Under the pieces are notes generated by a model. The model saw only the letters and a program-made list of their open reading frames with translations, was not told the DNA's origin and did no database searches. A program made the translations under genes and the position numbers. A stretch of DNA of 9,049 nt from JABIEQ01 sp964516055 (GTDB lineage Bacteria > Patescibacteriota > Patescibacteriia > Magasanikbacterales > UBA922), in the NCBI GenBank assembly GCA_964516055.1, contig CAZEYK010000045.1:1-9049 (forward strand). Direction: 5' to 3'. Below, in pieces: positions 1 through 8,164 of the stretch. Within the stretch, counting starts at the first letter, position 1; each line of letters begins with the position of its first letter.

Positions 1-18
1 ATTGTCTTATATAGAGAT

Positions 19-3000
19 ATGCCTATTTACAAGAGACAGGACCAAGACAAGGTTGACCCAAAGCGAAAGTTTTTCACGTCGTTGCGGGAAAATCAACCGG
101 CAAATGATCTCATTGAAGTACAAAAGACTTCATATGAGTGGTTTTTTATGCAGGGGATCAAAGAACTTTTTGACGAGATCTCCCCAATCACCGACTTTAC
201 CGGTCGTGATTTAGAGGTATATTTTGAAGATTATTTTATAGACTCACCAAAATTCGATGAAGTAGTTTGTCGAGAAAAAAATATTTCATACGAAGCGCCA
301 CTTCGGGCAAAAGTAAAACTATTCAATAAACGAACAGAAAAAGCGGAATATCAAGAAATTTACCTTGGTGATATTCCACTTATGACCCCACGTGGAACAT
401 TTATTGTAAACGGGATTGAGCGGGTGGTCGTCTCACAACTTATTCGAAGTCCAGGTGCGTTTTTTACGGTAAATAATGAACGAGGAAGAAACTATTACGG
501 TGGAAAAATCATTCCAAATCGTGGAGCCTGGATTGAAATTGAAACAGATAAACGAAACGTTATTTGGGTAAAAGTTGACCGAAAACGAAAAGTTGCCGCA
601 ACATCACTCTTGCGTGCATTTGGATATGCCACCAACGAAGAAATTCTCAAAATTTTTGAAGACGTAAATACGCACTCAAGCATTGATTACATTGAAGAAA
701 CACTCAAAAAAGATGCTGCCACCAACGAAGATGAAGGACTTATCGAAGTATATAAAAGAATTAGACCAGGTGATCTTGCTACGGCAGACAATGCAAAAAG
801 CTTGATTCATTCCATGTTTACCAACTTTGATCGGTATGATCTTGGACGTGTTGGTGTGTATAAATTCAACACCAAATTTTCTCTTGGGCTAAAAAACGAA
901 GAACTTGATCAAAAAGAAAACAGAATTCTCTCACCAGAAAAAATTGTGCTTGTACTCAAAGAAGTGGTACGACTCAATGTGACACAAGATGAACCAGATG
1001 ACATCGATCACTTGGGAAATCGTCGTGTTCGTGCTGTTGGGGAATTAGTACAAAATAGATTCCGTGTAGGACTTGCACGAATGGAACGGATTATCAAAGA
1101 TAGAATGAGTACTTACGAACTCGAAAATCTTAATCCAAATAAACTCATCAATGCACGACCAGTAATCAGCGCGATTCGTGAATTTTTCATGAGCTCTCAG
1201 CTCTCACAATTCATGGATCAAATTAACCCACTGGCAGAGCTTGAACACAAACGAAGAATTAGTGCACTTGGACCAGGAGGACTTTCTCGAGATCGTGCAG
1301 GATTTGAAGTTCGTGACGTACACACCACTCACTACGGTCGTATTTGTCCAATTGCAACACCAGAAGGACCAAATATTGGACTCGTAGGACATCTTGCCTC
1401 ATACGCACGAGTAAACACCTTTGGATTTTTAGAAACGCCATACCGAAAAGTGATTCATGATGTGCCAAATGAAGCGCGATTTACCACAGGAGAAATTGCT
1501 CGTGAAGAGATAAAAGGAATTGTAAAAGAAGAAGAAAAAATCACTGACGATATTGCAAAAAAATTAGAAAAAGAAACAAGCATTACTACCATAAAAGTGA
1601 AACCACGGGTTACCAACGAAGTTGAATACATTAATTCATTTCAAGAAGAACGTGTCATCACTGCAAATGCAACAACACCAGTTGATGAATCTGGATTCAT
1701 TCAAGTAGAACGTCTTCCTGCGCGTGTACACGGAAAACCAGGAAACGCATATTCCTATGAAGTGGACTACCTTGATATTGCTTCAAACCAAATTTTGAGT
1801 GTTGCCACCAGTCTTATCCCATTCCTCGAACATGACGATGCTACCCGTGCCCTTATGGGAACAAACATGCAACGGCAATCTGTTCCTTGTATTATGCCAG
1901 ACCCACCAATAGTGGGAACAGGAATGGAAGAAATCGCTGCACGAAATAGTGGACACGTGATCCTTTCAGAAATGGACGGAACAGTAACAGGTGTAGACGG
2001 AAAACGAATTGAGATTACCAACAAAAAAGGTGAAACAAAAACATATCGATTAAATAAGTTTGTTCGATCAAATGCGTCAAGCTCAATTAACCAAAGACCA
2101 TTGGTAACACTTGGACAAAAAGTGAAAAAAGGTGAAGCACTTTCAGACGGACCATCAATTAAAAATAGTGAACTCGCACTCGGACAAAACGTACTTGTTG
2201 CCTACATGGTGTGGGATGGATACAACTACGAAGATGCAATCATCATTTCAGAACGACTTGTTCAGTCAGATAAATATACGTCAGTTCACATTGAAGATTA
2301 TGCCATCGATGTTCGTGAAACAAAACTTGGGCCAGAAGTAGTAACGTCAGATATCCCAAATGTAAGCGAAGAAAAACTTGGAAATCTTGACTCAGAAGGA
2401 GTCATTCGTGTTGGTGCGGAAGTTCAATCAGGAGATATCTTGGTTGGAAAAATTACTCCAAAAGGAGAAACAGAACTCTCACCAGAAGAACGTCTTCTTC
2501 GTGCGATCTTCGGAGAAAAAGCACGAGACGTTCGTGATTCTTCTCTCTATCTTGAACACGGTGAACATGGAAAAGTAACGGATGTAAAAGTATTCTCAGC
2601 AGAAGAAGGAGACAAACTAGAACCAGGAGTCATGCAAAAAGTACAAGTAACTGTTGCAGATCTTCGAAAAATTCAAGTCGGAGACAAAATGGCAGGAAGA
2701 CATGGAAACAAAGGAGTTATCTCTCGAGTGGTTCCTGTAGAAGATATGCCATTCCTTGACGATGGAACACCAGTAGACATCATTCTTTCTCCACTTGGAG
2801 TAGTCTCTCGTATGAACCTTGGACAACTGCTTGAAACCCATCTTGGGCTTGCTGCAAACGCTTTGGGATATCGAGTTGCTACACCAGTATTGGATGGTAT
2901 TGCTGAAGAACAAATTAAAAAAGAATTAGCAAAAGCCGGATTTACTACAGACGCACAGCTTCAGTTATACGATGGAAGAACGGGAGAACCATTCGATAAT

Positions 3001-3456
3001 AAAACAACCGTGGGATACAACTACATGTTGAAGTTGAACCACATGATTGAAGATAAACTTCACCAACGGTCAATTGGGCCATACAGCCTTATTACACAAC
3101 AGCCACTCGGTGGAAAAGCACAATTTGGTGGACAACGATTTGGAGAAATGGAAGTATGGGCCTTGCAAGCGTATGGTGCTGCTCACTGTTTGCAAGAAAT
3201 GCTCACCATCAAATCAGATGATGTTCCTGGACGATCAAAAGCATACGAAGCGATTATTAAAGGAGAACCAATCACACGTATCAACATTCCAGAATCATTT
3301 AACGTCTTAACAAGAGAAATGAAAGGACTTGCACTAGACGTAGAACTTCTTAAGAAAGTCGATGGGGAGTATGTATCAGTTGATGAAGTACGAGCCCTTC
3401 GAAAAGAAAAACGAGACCAAGAATCAGGCGACTACTCATCAGAAGACAATCAATAA
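19..3456 (+). CDS. rpoB: DNA-directed RNA polymerase subunit beta (RpoB)
   Basis: Beta subunit of the core RNA polymerase (alpha2-beta-beta'-omega), which forms half of the active-site cleft and makes RNA from NTPs in the cytoplasm. The 1145-residue length is near the Thermus and Bacillus enzymes and well short of E. coli (about 1340), so the large proteobacterial insertions are absent. Visible landmarks are the protrusion/lobe (about 20-380), the rifampicin-pocket/fork-loop stretch SSQLSQFMDQ to RRISALGPGG (392-421), CPIATPEGPN (443-452), WDGYNYEDA (732-740, active-site Glu738/Asp739), GKITPKGETELSPEERLL (810-827), GDKMAGRHGNKG (888-899, with the conserved Lys890 and Lys898) and the C-terminal anchor GGKAQFGGQRFGEMEVWALQ (1031-1050). 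A charged stretch at about 479-536 is roughly 45 residues longer than in B. subtilis. The ATG at 19 has no Shine-Dalgarno site. The frame is open to the left edge, so a start further upstream cannot be excluded, but the length and N-terminal style fit. rpoC follows after 50 bp, certainly as one operon. The identity is certain and the start fairly sure. Confidence 0.97.
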   Translation: MPIYKRQDQDKVDPKRKFFTSLRENQPANDLIEVQKTSYEWFFMQGIKELFDEISPITDFTGRDLEVYFEDYFIDSPKFDEVVCREKNISYEAPLRAKVKLFNKRTEKAEYQEIYLGDIPLMTPRGTFIVNGIERVVVSQLIRSPGAFFTVNNERGRNYYGGKIIPNRGAWIEIETDKRNVIWVKVDRKRKVAATSLLRAFGYATNEEILKIFEDVNTHSSIDYIEETLKKDAATNEDEGLIEVYKRIRPGDLATADNAKSLIHSMFTNFDRYDLGRVGVYKFNTKFSLGLKNEELDQKENRILSPEKIVLVLKEVVRLNVTQDEPDDIDHLGNRRVRAVGELVQNRFRVGLARMERIIKDRMSTYELENLNPNKLINARPVISAIREFFMSSQLSQFMDQINPLAELEHKRRISALGPGGLSRDRAGFEVRDVHTTHYGRICPIATPEGPNIGLVGHLASYARVNTFGFLETPYRKVIHDVPNEARFTTGEIAREEIKGIVKEEEKITDDIAKKLEKETSITTIKVKPRVTNEVEYINSFQEERVITANATTPVDESGFIQVERLPARVHGKPGNAYSYEVDYLDIASNQILSVATSLIPFLEHDDATRALMGTNMQRQSVPCIMPDPPIVGTGMEEIAARNSGHVILSEMDGTVTGVDGKRIEITNKKGETKTYRLNKFVRSNASSSINQRPLVTLGQKVKKGEALSDGPSIKNSELALGQNVLVAYMVWDGYNYEDAIIISERLVQSDKYTSVHIEDYAIDVRETKLGPEVVTSDIPNVSEEKLGNLDSEGVIRVGAEVQSGDILVGKITPKGETELSPEERLLRAIFGEKARDVRDSSLYLEHGEHGKVTDVKVFSAEEGDKLEPGVMQKVQVTVADLRKIQVGDKMAGRHGNKGVISRVVPVEDMPFLDDGTPVDIILSPLGVVSRMNLGQLLETHLGLAANALGYRVATPVLDGIAEEQIKKELAKAGFTTDAQLQLYDGRTGEPFDNKTTVGYNYMLKLNHMIEDKLHQRSIGPYSLITQQPLGGKAQFGGQRFGEMEVWALQAYGAAHCLQEMLTIKSDDVPGRSKAYEAIIKGEPITRINIPESFNVLTREMKGLALDVELLKKVDGEYVSVDEVRALRKEKRDQESGDYSSEDNQ

Positions 3457-3487
3457 TTTTTATTCACTAAATTGGTTAAAAATTATT
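3452..3487. repeat. AT-only inverted repeat spanning the rpoB stop and rpoB-rpoC gap
   Basis: AATAATTTTTA at 3452-3462 is matched exactly by its reverse complement TAAAAATTATT at 3477-3487, giving an 11-bp stem of A-U pairs around a 14-nt loop. The left arm contains the rpoB TAA stop at 3454-3456. It is not a terminator: it has no GC pairs and rpoC must be transcribed through it. It could be a weak mRNA structure that affects processing or translation between the two genes, or a chance result of high AT content. Confidence 0.4.
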
Positions 3488-3497
3488 TGCTTAACAC

Positions 3498-3508
3498 TAT
3501 ATATATAT
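3498..3508 (+). repeat. TA dinucleotide run abutting the rpoC start codon
   Basis: TATATATATAT runs directly into the rpoC ATG at 3507-3509, and the repeat includes the first two bases of the start codon. It occupies the place where a Shine-Dalgarno site would normally be. Similar TATA-like stretches precede the rpoB and yebC starts. Repeat-length changes would alter leader spacing, but nothing in a single sequence shows that this happens. Confidence 0.45.
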
Positions 3509-6500
3509 GTCACGAGATACATTACATAGCATGGACTTCGATGCCTTACGACTAAAAGTCGCGTCACCAGAAATCATCAAAAAATGGTCACACGGAGAAG
3601 TAACACGGCCAGAAACTATTAACTACCGTACGCAAAAACCAGAAAAAGCAGGGCTCTTTGCTCAAGAAATTTTTGGTCCAGTAAAAGATTGGGAATGTGC
3701 GTGTGGAAAATATAAAAAAATTCGTTACAAAGGAATCGTCTGCGATAAATGTGGAACAGAGGTTACTCGAGCACTCATTCGTCGTGAACGCATGGGACAC
3801 ATCGAGCTGGCTGCTCCCGTTACCCATATTTGGTTCCTCCGATCAATTCCTTCAAAAATTGGATTGATCCTCGACATGTCACTGCAATCTATTGAAAAAG
3901 TGGTGTACTTTGCGTCATTCGTTATCATCCATGTAGATGAAGAAGAAAAAACGACAACGCATAACGAATTGAAACAAGAATACAAACAAAAGAAAAAACA
4001 AATTGAAAATCAATTCAAACAACAAACGCAAAACGCTCAAGATAAAAAGCAAGATCAGGATGTACTAGAAGCAGTCCAAAAAGAATACGATGAAAAAATG
4101 GAAGCATTAGAAGAAGATTTTTCTGCAGCCGAAGGAGAGTTAAAAGACATCTCTATGATGTCTGTTATTTCTGAAAATCGGTACCAAGAATTATCTTTGC
4201 GATACGGTCATTTGTTTACGGCATCAATTGGTGCGGAAGCAATTAAAACATTACTCAAAAAGCTCAATCTTGAAGAAACAGTAACCAATCTTGAATCGGT
4301 TATTGAAAAATCAAAAGGAGCAAAACGAGACCGAATTGTTCGTCGCGTAAAACTGCTTACTAGTTTGATAAAAAATGACATCAAACCAGAGTGGATGATT
4401 CTTTCCATGGTGCCAATTATTCCACCAGATTTGCGACCAATGGTTGCACTTGATGGTGGACGGTTTGCCACATCAGATTTAAATGATCTCTACCGACGAG
4501 TAATCAATAGAAATAATCGTCTTCGAAGATTGATTGACCTTTCTGCTCCAGAGGTTATTTGTCGAAATGAAAAACGCATGCTGCAAGAAGCCGTAGATGC
4601 TCTTATCGACAACAACGCGCGTTCATCAAAAACCGTTGCCGCATCTGGAAAGAAACGACAATTACGATCACTCGCAGACATCCTCAAAGGAAAGCAAGGA
4701 CGATTCCGACAAAACTTGCTCGGAAAACGGGTGGACTACTCTGGTCGTTCTGTAATCGTTGTGGGACCAAAACTTGCCATCAACGAATGTGGACTTCCAA
4801 AGAAAATGGCGCTCGAACTCTTTAAGCCGTTTGTTATGTCTCAAATTATCAAACGTGGACTTGCGCACAACGTACGTTCTGCAGGAAGATTCATTGAATC
4901 AAACGCGCCAGAAGTATGGGACATTCTTGAAGAAGTAACCAGAAATACTCGCGTCATGTTGAATCGTGCCCCAACACTACACAGACTTGGTATCCAAGCA
5001 TTCAAACCAAAACTTATTGAAGGAAAAGCAATTCAGCTTCATCCATTATCATGTTCAGGATTTAATGCTGACTTTGATGGAGACCAAATGGCAGTACACG
5101 TACCACTTACCGAGCAAGCAAAATGGGAAGCAGAACATCTTATTGGTGCAGAACGAAATTTGCTTAAACCAGCAACCGGGCGACCAGTAAAAACACCACA
5201 ACAAGACATTGCACTTGGGGCATACTACATGACCAAGTATACAGAAGATGATAAAGAAGAAATAAAGAAATTTTTCTCAAATGTCACTGAAGCAAAAATG
5301 GCGTATAAGCTTCGACGTATTGGATTGAAAGAACGGATCAAAGTTCGATTTAGTGACCTTTCAAAATTTGAAGAAGGACAGGGGTCATTAGTTGAAACAT
5401 CAATCGGACGAGTATTCTTCAATGAAATTTTGCCAAACGAACTTCCATACTATAACCAAACAATCACCAAAAAAGATTTGGGGAACATCATCCAAAAAAT
5501 GATGGAAATTCTTGGAACAGAAAGTGCTGCTGCTGCGCTCGACCGTATGAAAAATCTTGGATTCAAATATGTTACTAAATCAGGATATTCTCTTGGTATT
5601 GACGACTTTGGACATATTGAACAAAAGAAAGAAATTGTTGAAGAAGCAGACAAGCAAGTGCAAATAGTAGAAGAACAATTCCAACAAGGATTCCTCACCA
5701 ACTCTGAAAGACATACCAAAGTATTGGAAATATGGATGGAAGCAAAAGAAACCGTTCTTGCACACATGAAAAATGTACTTGATAAAGATGGATCAGTATT
5801 TGCCATGATCGACTCTGGAGCTCGTGGAAGTTACGCACAGCTCGGACAAGTTATTGGTATGAAAGGACTCGTTGCGTCACCAAGTGGAGACATCATCGAA
5901 CTTCCAGTAAAAGGAAACTTTAAAGAAGGATTCGGCGTACTAGAATTCTTTATATCAAGTCACGGAACGCGAAAAGGACTTTCAGATACCGCGCTTCGTA
6001 CAGCAAACGCAGGATACCTTACTCGTCGTCTCGTTGACGTTGCGCAAGATGTGGTAGTAACAGAAGAAGATTGTGGAGATAAAGATGGAGAAGTATTCAC
6101 CCACGAAAATTCAAAAGAAGTAGGGCAAACACTTGCTGAACGAGTATGGGGACGATTCGTACTTGCCGACATCATCGATGGTGAAGGAAATGTACTCCTC
6201 AAAAAAGGCGAAGTTGTTGACGAACCAACACGACGAAGTATTGAAAACGCAAAAGGAATCAGAGAAATTCATGTACGCAGTGTTCTTCAATGTAAATTAC
6301 CAAAAGGTATTTGTGTGAAATGTTACGGATATGATTTGTGTCATAATGATGTCGTGAAAAGAGGTGTCGCTGCTGGAATCATTGCCGCACAATCAATTGG
6401 TGAACCAGGAACACAGCTTACCATGAGAACCTTCCATCTTGGAGGAGTTGCTGGTGGTGGAGACATCACACAAGGGCTTCCACGAGTAGAAGAACTGTTT

Positions 6501-7409
6501 GAAGCCAGAAATCCAAAACGAAAAGCTATTCTTACAGAAGTAGAAGGAAAGATTGAAATAGAAGATGCTGATGGAAAAATCATCACTAGTCCAACGGGAA
6601 GAAAAATCTTCGAAGGACGAAGAGGACAAAAAATTGTCAAAGTTCATTTTGAAGGCGTCGATGAAATGGAAATAAAAACATTAAAATCAGACGACGTAAA
6701 AGTAGAAGAAGGTGAAGAAGTAAAAAAAGGACAAGTGATCGTGGTAAAAGGAAAATCAGGAGAAGAAATCAAAGCGCCATACGGTGGAGTAATCAAAAAA
6801 GATAGACGAAAACTTATCCTCAGCTACCAAGGAAAACATACAAAAGAATACATTGTACCAATTGGATTTAACTTGTATGTTGCAGAGGGAGACACCGTAG
6901 AAAAAGGACAAGCCCTTACCGAAGGAAGTATCAACCTACGAGAACTCTTTGAGCTCAAAGGAAGAGATGCTGTTCAACGCTACATTCTAAAAGAAATCCA
7001 AGCAATCTACGCTAGTCAAGGACAACGTCTCAACGATAAACACGTAGAAATTATCGTGAAGCAAATGTTTAGTCGTGACTACATTGAAGATCCAGGGCAA
7101 ACAGATCTCCTTCCTGGAGAAACGGTAGAACGTTCACAACTCATGAAAGCAAACATGGCGGCAACTGCTGCCGGAGAAAAAGAAGCCATTGGAAGAGAAA
7201 TATTCCTTGGAATCAGTAAGACTTCTTTGTCTACACAAAGTTTACTTTCTGCTGCGTCTTTCCAAGAAACAGCGCGTGTGCTCATTAATGCCGCAATTAC
7301 TGGAAAGGTAGATTACCTCGAAGGACTCAAAGAAAACGTTATCATTGGACGACTTATCCCTGTTGGAACAGGATTTGACTTCGGTGAAGGTGAAGAATTT
7401 TCTCTATAA
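3507..7409 (+). CDS. rpoC: DNA-directed RNA polymerase subunit beta' (RpoC)
   Basis: Beta' subunit of core RNA polymerase, carrying the catalytic magnesium site, clamp, bridge helix and trigger loop. In order along 1300 residues: an N-terminal zinc ribbon with Cys64, Cys66, Cys79 and Cys82; a Lys/Glu/Gln-rich predicted coiled-coil insertion at about 145-218; the clamp helices that bind sigma (about 255-299); the switch/lid region with GRFATSDLNDLYRRVINRNN (318-337); the catalytic NADFDGDQMAVH (520-531) with Asp522, Asp524 and Asp526; the F-loop and bridge helix (about 768-850); a second zinc site with Cys856, Cys929, Cys936 and Cys939; and the trigger loop AAQSIGEPGTQLTMRTFH (960-977), with His977 equal to E. 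coli His936. The trigger loop continues straight into GGVAGGGDITQGLPRVEELF, so the proteobacterial SI3 insertion is missing. A lipoyl-like barrel region covers about 1000-1150. All metal and catalytic residues are present. The ATG at 3507 is the only plausible start, because an in-frame TAA lies at 3492-3494; no Shine-Dalgarno is seen. It is co-transcribed with rpoB and ends 23 nt before a strong terminator. Confidence 0.98.
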   Translation: MSRDTLHSMDFDALRLKVASPEIIKKWSHGEVTRPETINYRTQKPEKAGLFAQEIFGPVKDWECACGKYKKIRYKGIVCDKCGTEVTRALIRRERMGHIELAAPVTHIWFLRSIPSKIGLILDMSLQSIEKVVYFASFVIIHVDEEEKTTTHNELKQEYKQKKKQIENQFKQQTQNAQDKKQDQDVLEAVQKEYDEKMEALEEDFSAAEGELKDISMMSVISENRYQELSLRYGHLFTASIGAEAIKTLLKKLNLEETVTNLESVIEKSKGAKRDRIVRRVKLLTSLIKNDIKPEWMILSMVPIIPPDLRPMVALDGGRFATSDLNDLYRRVINRNNRLRRLIDLSAPEVICRNEKRMLQEAVDALIDNNARSSKTVAASGKKRQLRSLADILKGKQGRFRQNLLGKRVDYSGRSVIVVGPKLAINECGLPKKMALELFKPFVMSQIIKRGLAHNVRSAGRFIESNAPEVWDILEEVTRNTRVMLNRAPTLHRLGIQAFKPKLIEGKAIQLHPLSCSGFNADFDGDQMAVHVPLTEQAKWEAEHLIGAERNLLKPATGRPVKTPQQDIALGAYYMTKYTEDDKEEIKKFFSNVTEAKMAYKLRRIGLKERIKVRFSDLSKFEEGQGSLVETSIGRVFFNEILPNELPYYNQTITKKDLGNIIQKMMEILGTESAAAALDRMKNLGFKYVTKSGYSLGIDDFGHIEQKKEIVEEADKQVQIVEEQFQQGFLTNSERHTKVLEIWMEAKETVLAHMKNVLDKDGSVFAMIDSGARGSYAQLGQVIGMKGLVASPSGDIIELPVKGNFKEGFGVLEFFISSHGTRKGLSDTALRTANAGYLTRRLVDVAQDVVVTEEDCGDKDGEVFTHENSKEVGQTLAERVWGRFVLADIIDGEGNVLLKKGEVVDEPTRRSIENAKGIREIHVRSVLQCKLPKGICVKCYGYDLCHNDVVKRGVAAGIIAAQSIGEPGTQLTMRTFHLGGVAGGGDITQGLPRVEELFEARNPKRKAILTEVEGKIEIEDADGKIITSPTGRKIFEGRRGQKIVKVHFEGVDEMEIKTLKSDDVKVEEGEEVKKGQVIVVKGKSGEEIKAPYGGVIKKDRRKLILSYQGKHTKEYIVPIGFNLYVAEGDTVEKGQALTEGSINLRELFELKGRDAVQRYILKEIQAIYASQGQRLNDKHVEIIVKQMFSRDYIEDPGQTDLLPGETVERSQLMKANMAATAAGEKEAIGREIFLGISKTSLSTQSLLSAASFQETARVLINAAITGKVDYLEGLKENVIIGRLIPVGTGFDFGEGEEFSL

Positions 7410-7432
7410 GAAAAGTTAGTAGTAACCCATAT

Positions 7433-7461
7433 AAAAAACTCCCCATGAGGGGAGTTTTTTT
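7433..7461. terminator. Rho-independent, likely bidirectional terminator after rpoC
   Basis: AAAAAACTCCCC (7433-7444) pairs perfectly with GGGGAGTTTTTT (7449-7460) around the tetraloop ATGA, and one more T follows. This gives a 12-bp stem with a GC core and a T-tract in the rpoC direction. Because the left arm begins with six A residues, the minus strand also reads as a hairpin followed by a T-tract. The site therefore probably ends both the rpoBC transcript, 23 nt after its stop, and the convergent minus-strand gene, whose stop lies 88 nt away. Confidence 0.93.
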
Positions 7462-7548
7462 GTAGATGCGTATATATTGTTATATGTTCTCTGATATTTG
7501 TTGTTCTATCATCACCAGAGTTGTCTTGTGTTGCTATGAAACAACATA

Positions 7549-8022
7549 TTACTTAATAACAATCGAGTCAAAAAGATTGTGTAATTCAGCTTTTGTTTGA
7601 GTATCGTTCTCACCATAGTAAAGCCAAACATCATATTGAGTATCACCGGACTTCACAGTCAACGTTTCCTTTGGTACATAGCCATCGATGTTTTCTTGTG
7701 TTTCTGTGCCATCAAAGCCCCATGATCGATCGTGAAAGGTGCTCAACTGAAAAATTTCAGCCCGTTTGTTTCGTGCTTTTTCTATCGTCAAAACAGGAAA
7801 TGGTGTTGTTGGTGGAACAATGGAATAGTCATCCCCTGGATACTTAAAAGAGTATGTCTCAGATGTATACTCTTTGATATTGGAGGTAATTGATGGTGGT
7901 TGTTGGTTTGTTGTGTCATCGGGTGCTGTTGTTTTAAATGATTGCCATAAATAGACGCCACCACCAACAATAATGGCGGTAATGATAACGGCAAGAACAA
8001 TGGGTACTCTGTGAGATCGCAT
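7549..8022 (-). CDS. Uncharacterised single-pass membrane-anchored protein
   Basis: I do not recognise this 157-residue protein. The chosen start is the only ATG, at 8022 (reading MRSHRVPIVL). The frame could extend to a TTG at 8112, but the added residues are Cys/Phe/Tyr-rich and look untranslated. It has a short basic N-terminus (Arg2, Arg5), a hydrophobic segment at about 7-26 (VPIVLAVIITAIIVGGG), a Thr/Gln/Pro/Asp-rich linker at about 31-50 and a soluble domain at 51-157. This layout predicts an N-in signal anchor with the domain outside the membrane. There is no lipobox cysteine and no clear signal peptidase site. The domain opens with YTSETYSFKYPGDD and ends with LHNLFDSIVIK, a start-and-end style seen in many small secreted Patescibacteria proteins of unknown function (from memory, unchecked). 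It contains no cysteine and no evident catalytic motif. It stands alone between a convergent rpoC and a divergent yebC, and has no obvious Shine-Dalgarno. The gene is likely real; its function is unknown. Confidence 0.75.
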   Translation of the reverse strand: MRSHRVPIVLAVIITAIIVGGGVYLWQSFKTTAPDDTTNQQPPSITSNIKEYTSETYSFKYPGDDYSIVPPTTPFPVLTIEKARNKRAEIFQLSTFHDRSWGFDGTETQENIDGYVPKETLTVKSGDTQYDVWLYYGENDTQTKAELHNLFDSIVIK

Positions 8023-8140
8023 AGGCTTTTTAGAAAAAAGGGAATAAATATCCCATAGACAGTATTTCACAAAATATAAAGAGAAACAACATATGAAAGA
8101 TATACATGACAAGCGAAAAGCGTGTAAAATCCTGGAGTAT

Positions 8141-8164
8141 TGGCGGGGATTGCCCCAAGCGCCA
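8141..8164. other. GC-rich imperfect hairpin in the divergent intergenic region
   Basis: TGGC (8141-8144) pairs with GCCA (8161-8164), and GGGG (8145-8148) pairs with CCCC (8153-8156), around the loop ATTG. The right arm carries a 4-nt bulge, AAGC. The block is strikingly GC-rich for this AT-rich intergenic region. No T-run follows on either strand, so it is not an ordinary terminator. It may be a protein-binding site or part of the yebC promoter, since a possible -35 lies inside it. The role is unknown. Confidence 0.35.

Noticed and set aside
1..18. Possible rpoB start upstream of the window
   Set aside because: The frame is open to the left edge, but only six codons are visible and none is an ATG. 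The ATG at 19 gives a normal RpoB N-terminus, so it was kept as the start with that caveat.
2617..2913. 98-codon open frame on the minus strand inside rpoB
   Set aside because: It is antisense to the highly conserved C-terminal half of rpoB and its composition is that of an antisense reading.
5450..5806. 118-codon open frame on the minus strand inside rpoC
   Set aside because: It lies fully antisense to conserved rpoC sequence, its product is Ser/Cys/Phe-rich with no domain-like pattern, and it has no separate promoter or ribosome site. It is a shadow frame.
19..7409. Recoded TGA (Gracilibacteria/Absconditabacteria-type code)
   Set aside because: rpoB and rpoC read through completely with no in-frame TGA, Gly is encoded by ordinary GGN codons, and both end in TAA. 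There is no sign of a changed code.
7462..7548. Short inverted repeat TGTTG/CAACA and AT-rich TATATATTGTTATAT between the terminator and the minus-strand stop
   Set aside because: The stems are only five base pairs, without a T-tract, and are expected by chance in such sequence. The bidirectional terminator already explains 3' end formation.
8040..8055. GGGA/TCCC inverted repeat upstream of the minus-strand gene
   Set aside because: It has only four base pairs before mismatches and no recognisable operator form; no confident promoter for this gene could be placed around it.
8023..8112. N-terminal extension of the minus-strand gene to a TTG at 8112
   Set aside because: The extra 30 residues are rich in Cys, Phe, Tyr and Ser, would place a second hydrophobic stretch before the natural basic N-terminus, and require a TTG start. 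The ATG at 8022 gives a standard signal-anchor N-terminus.
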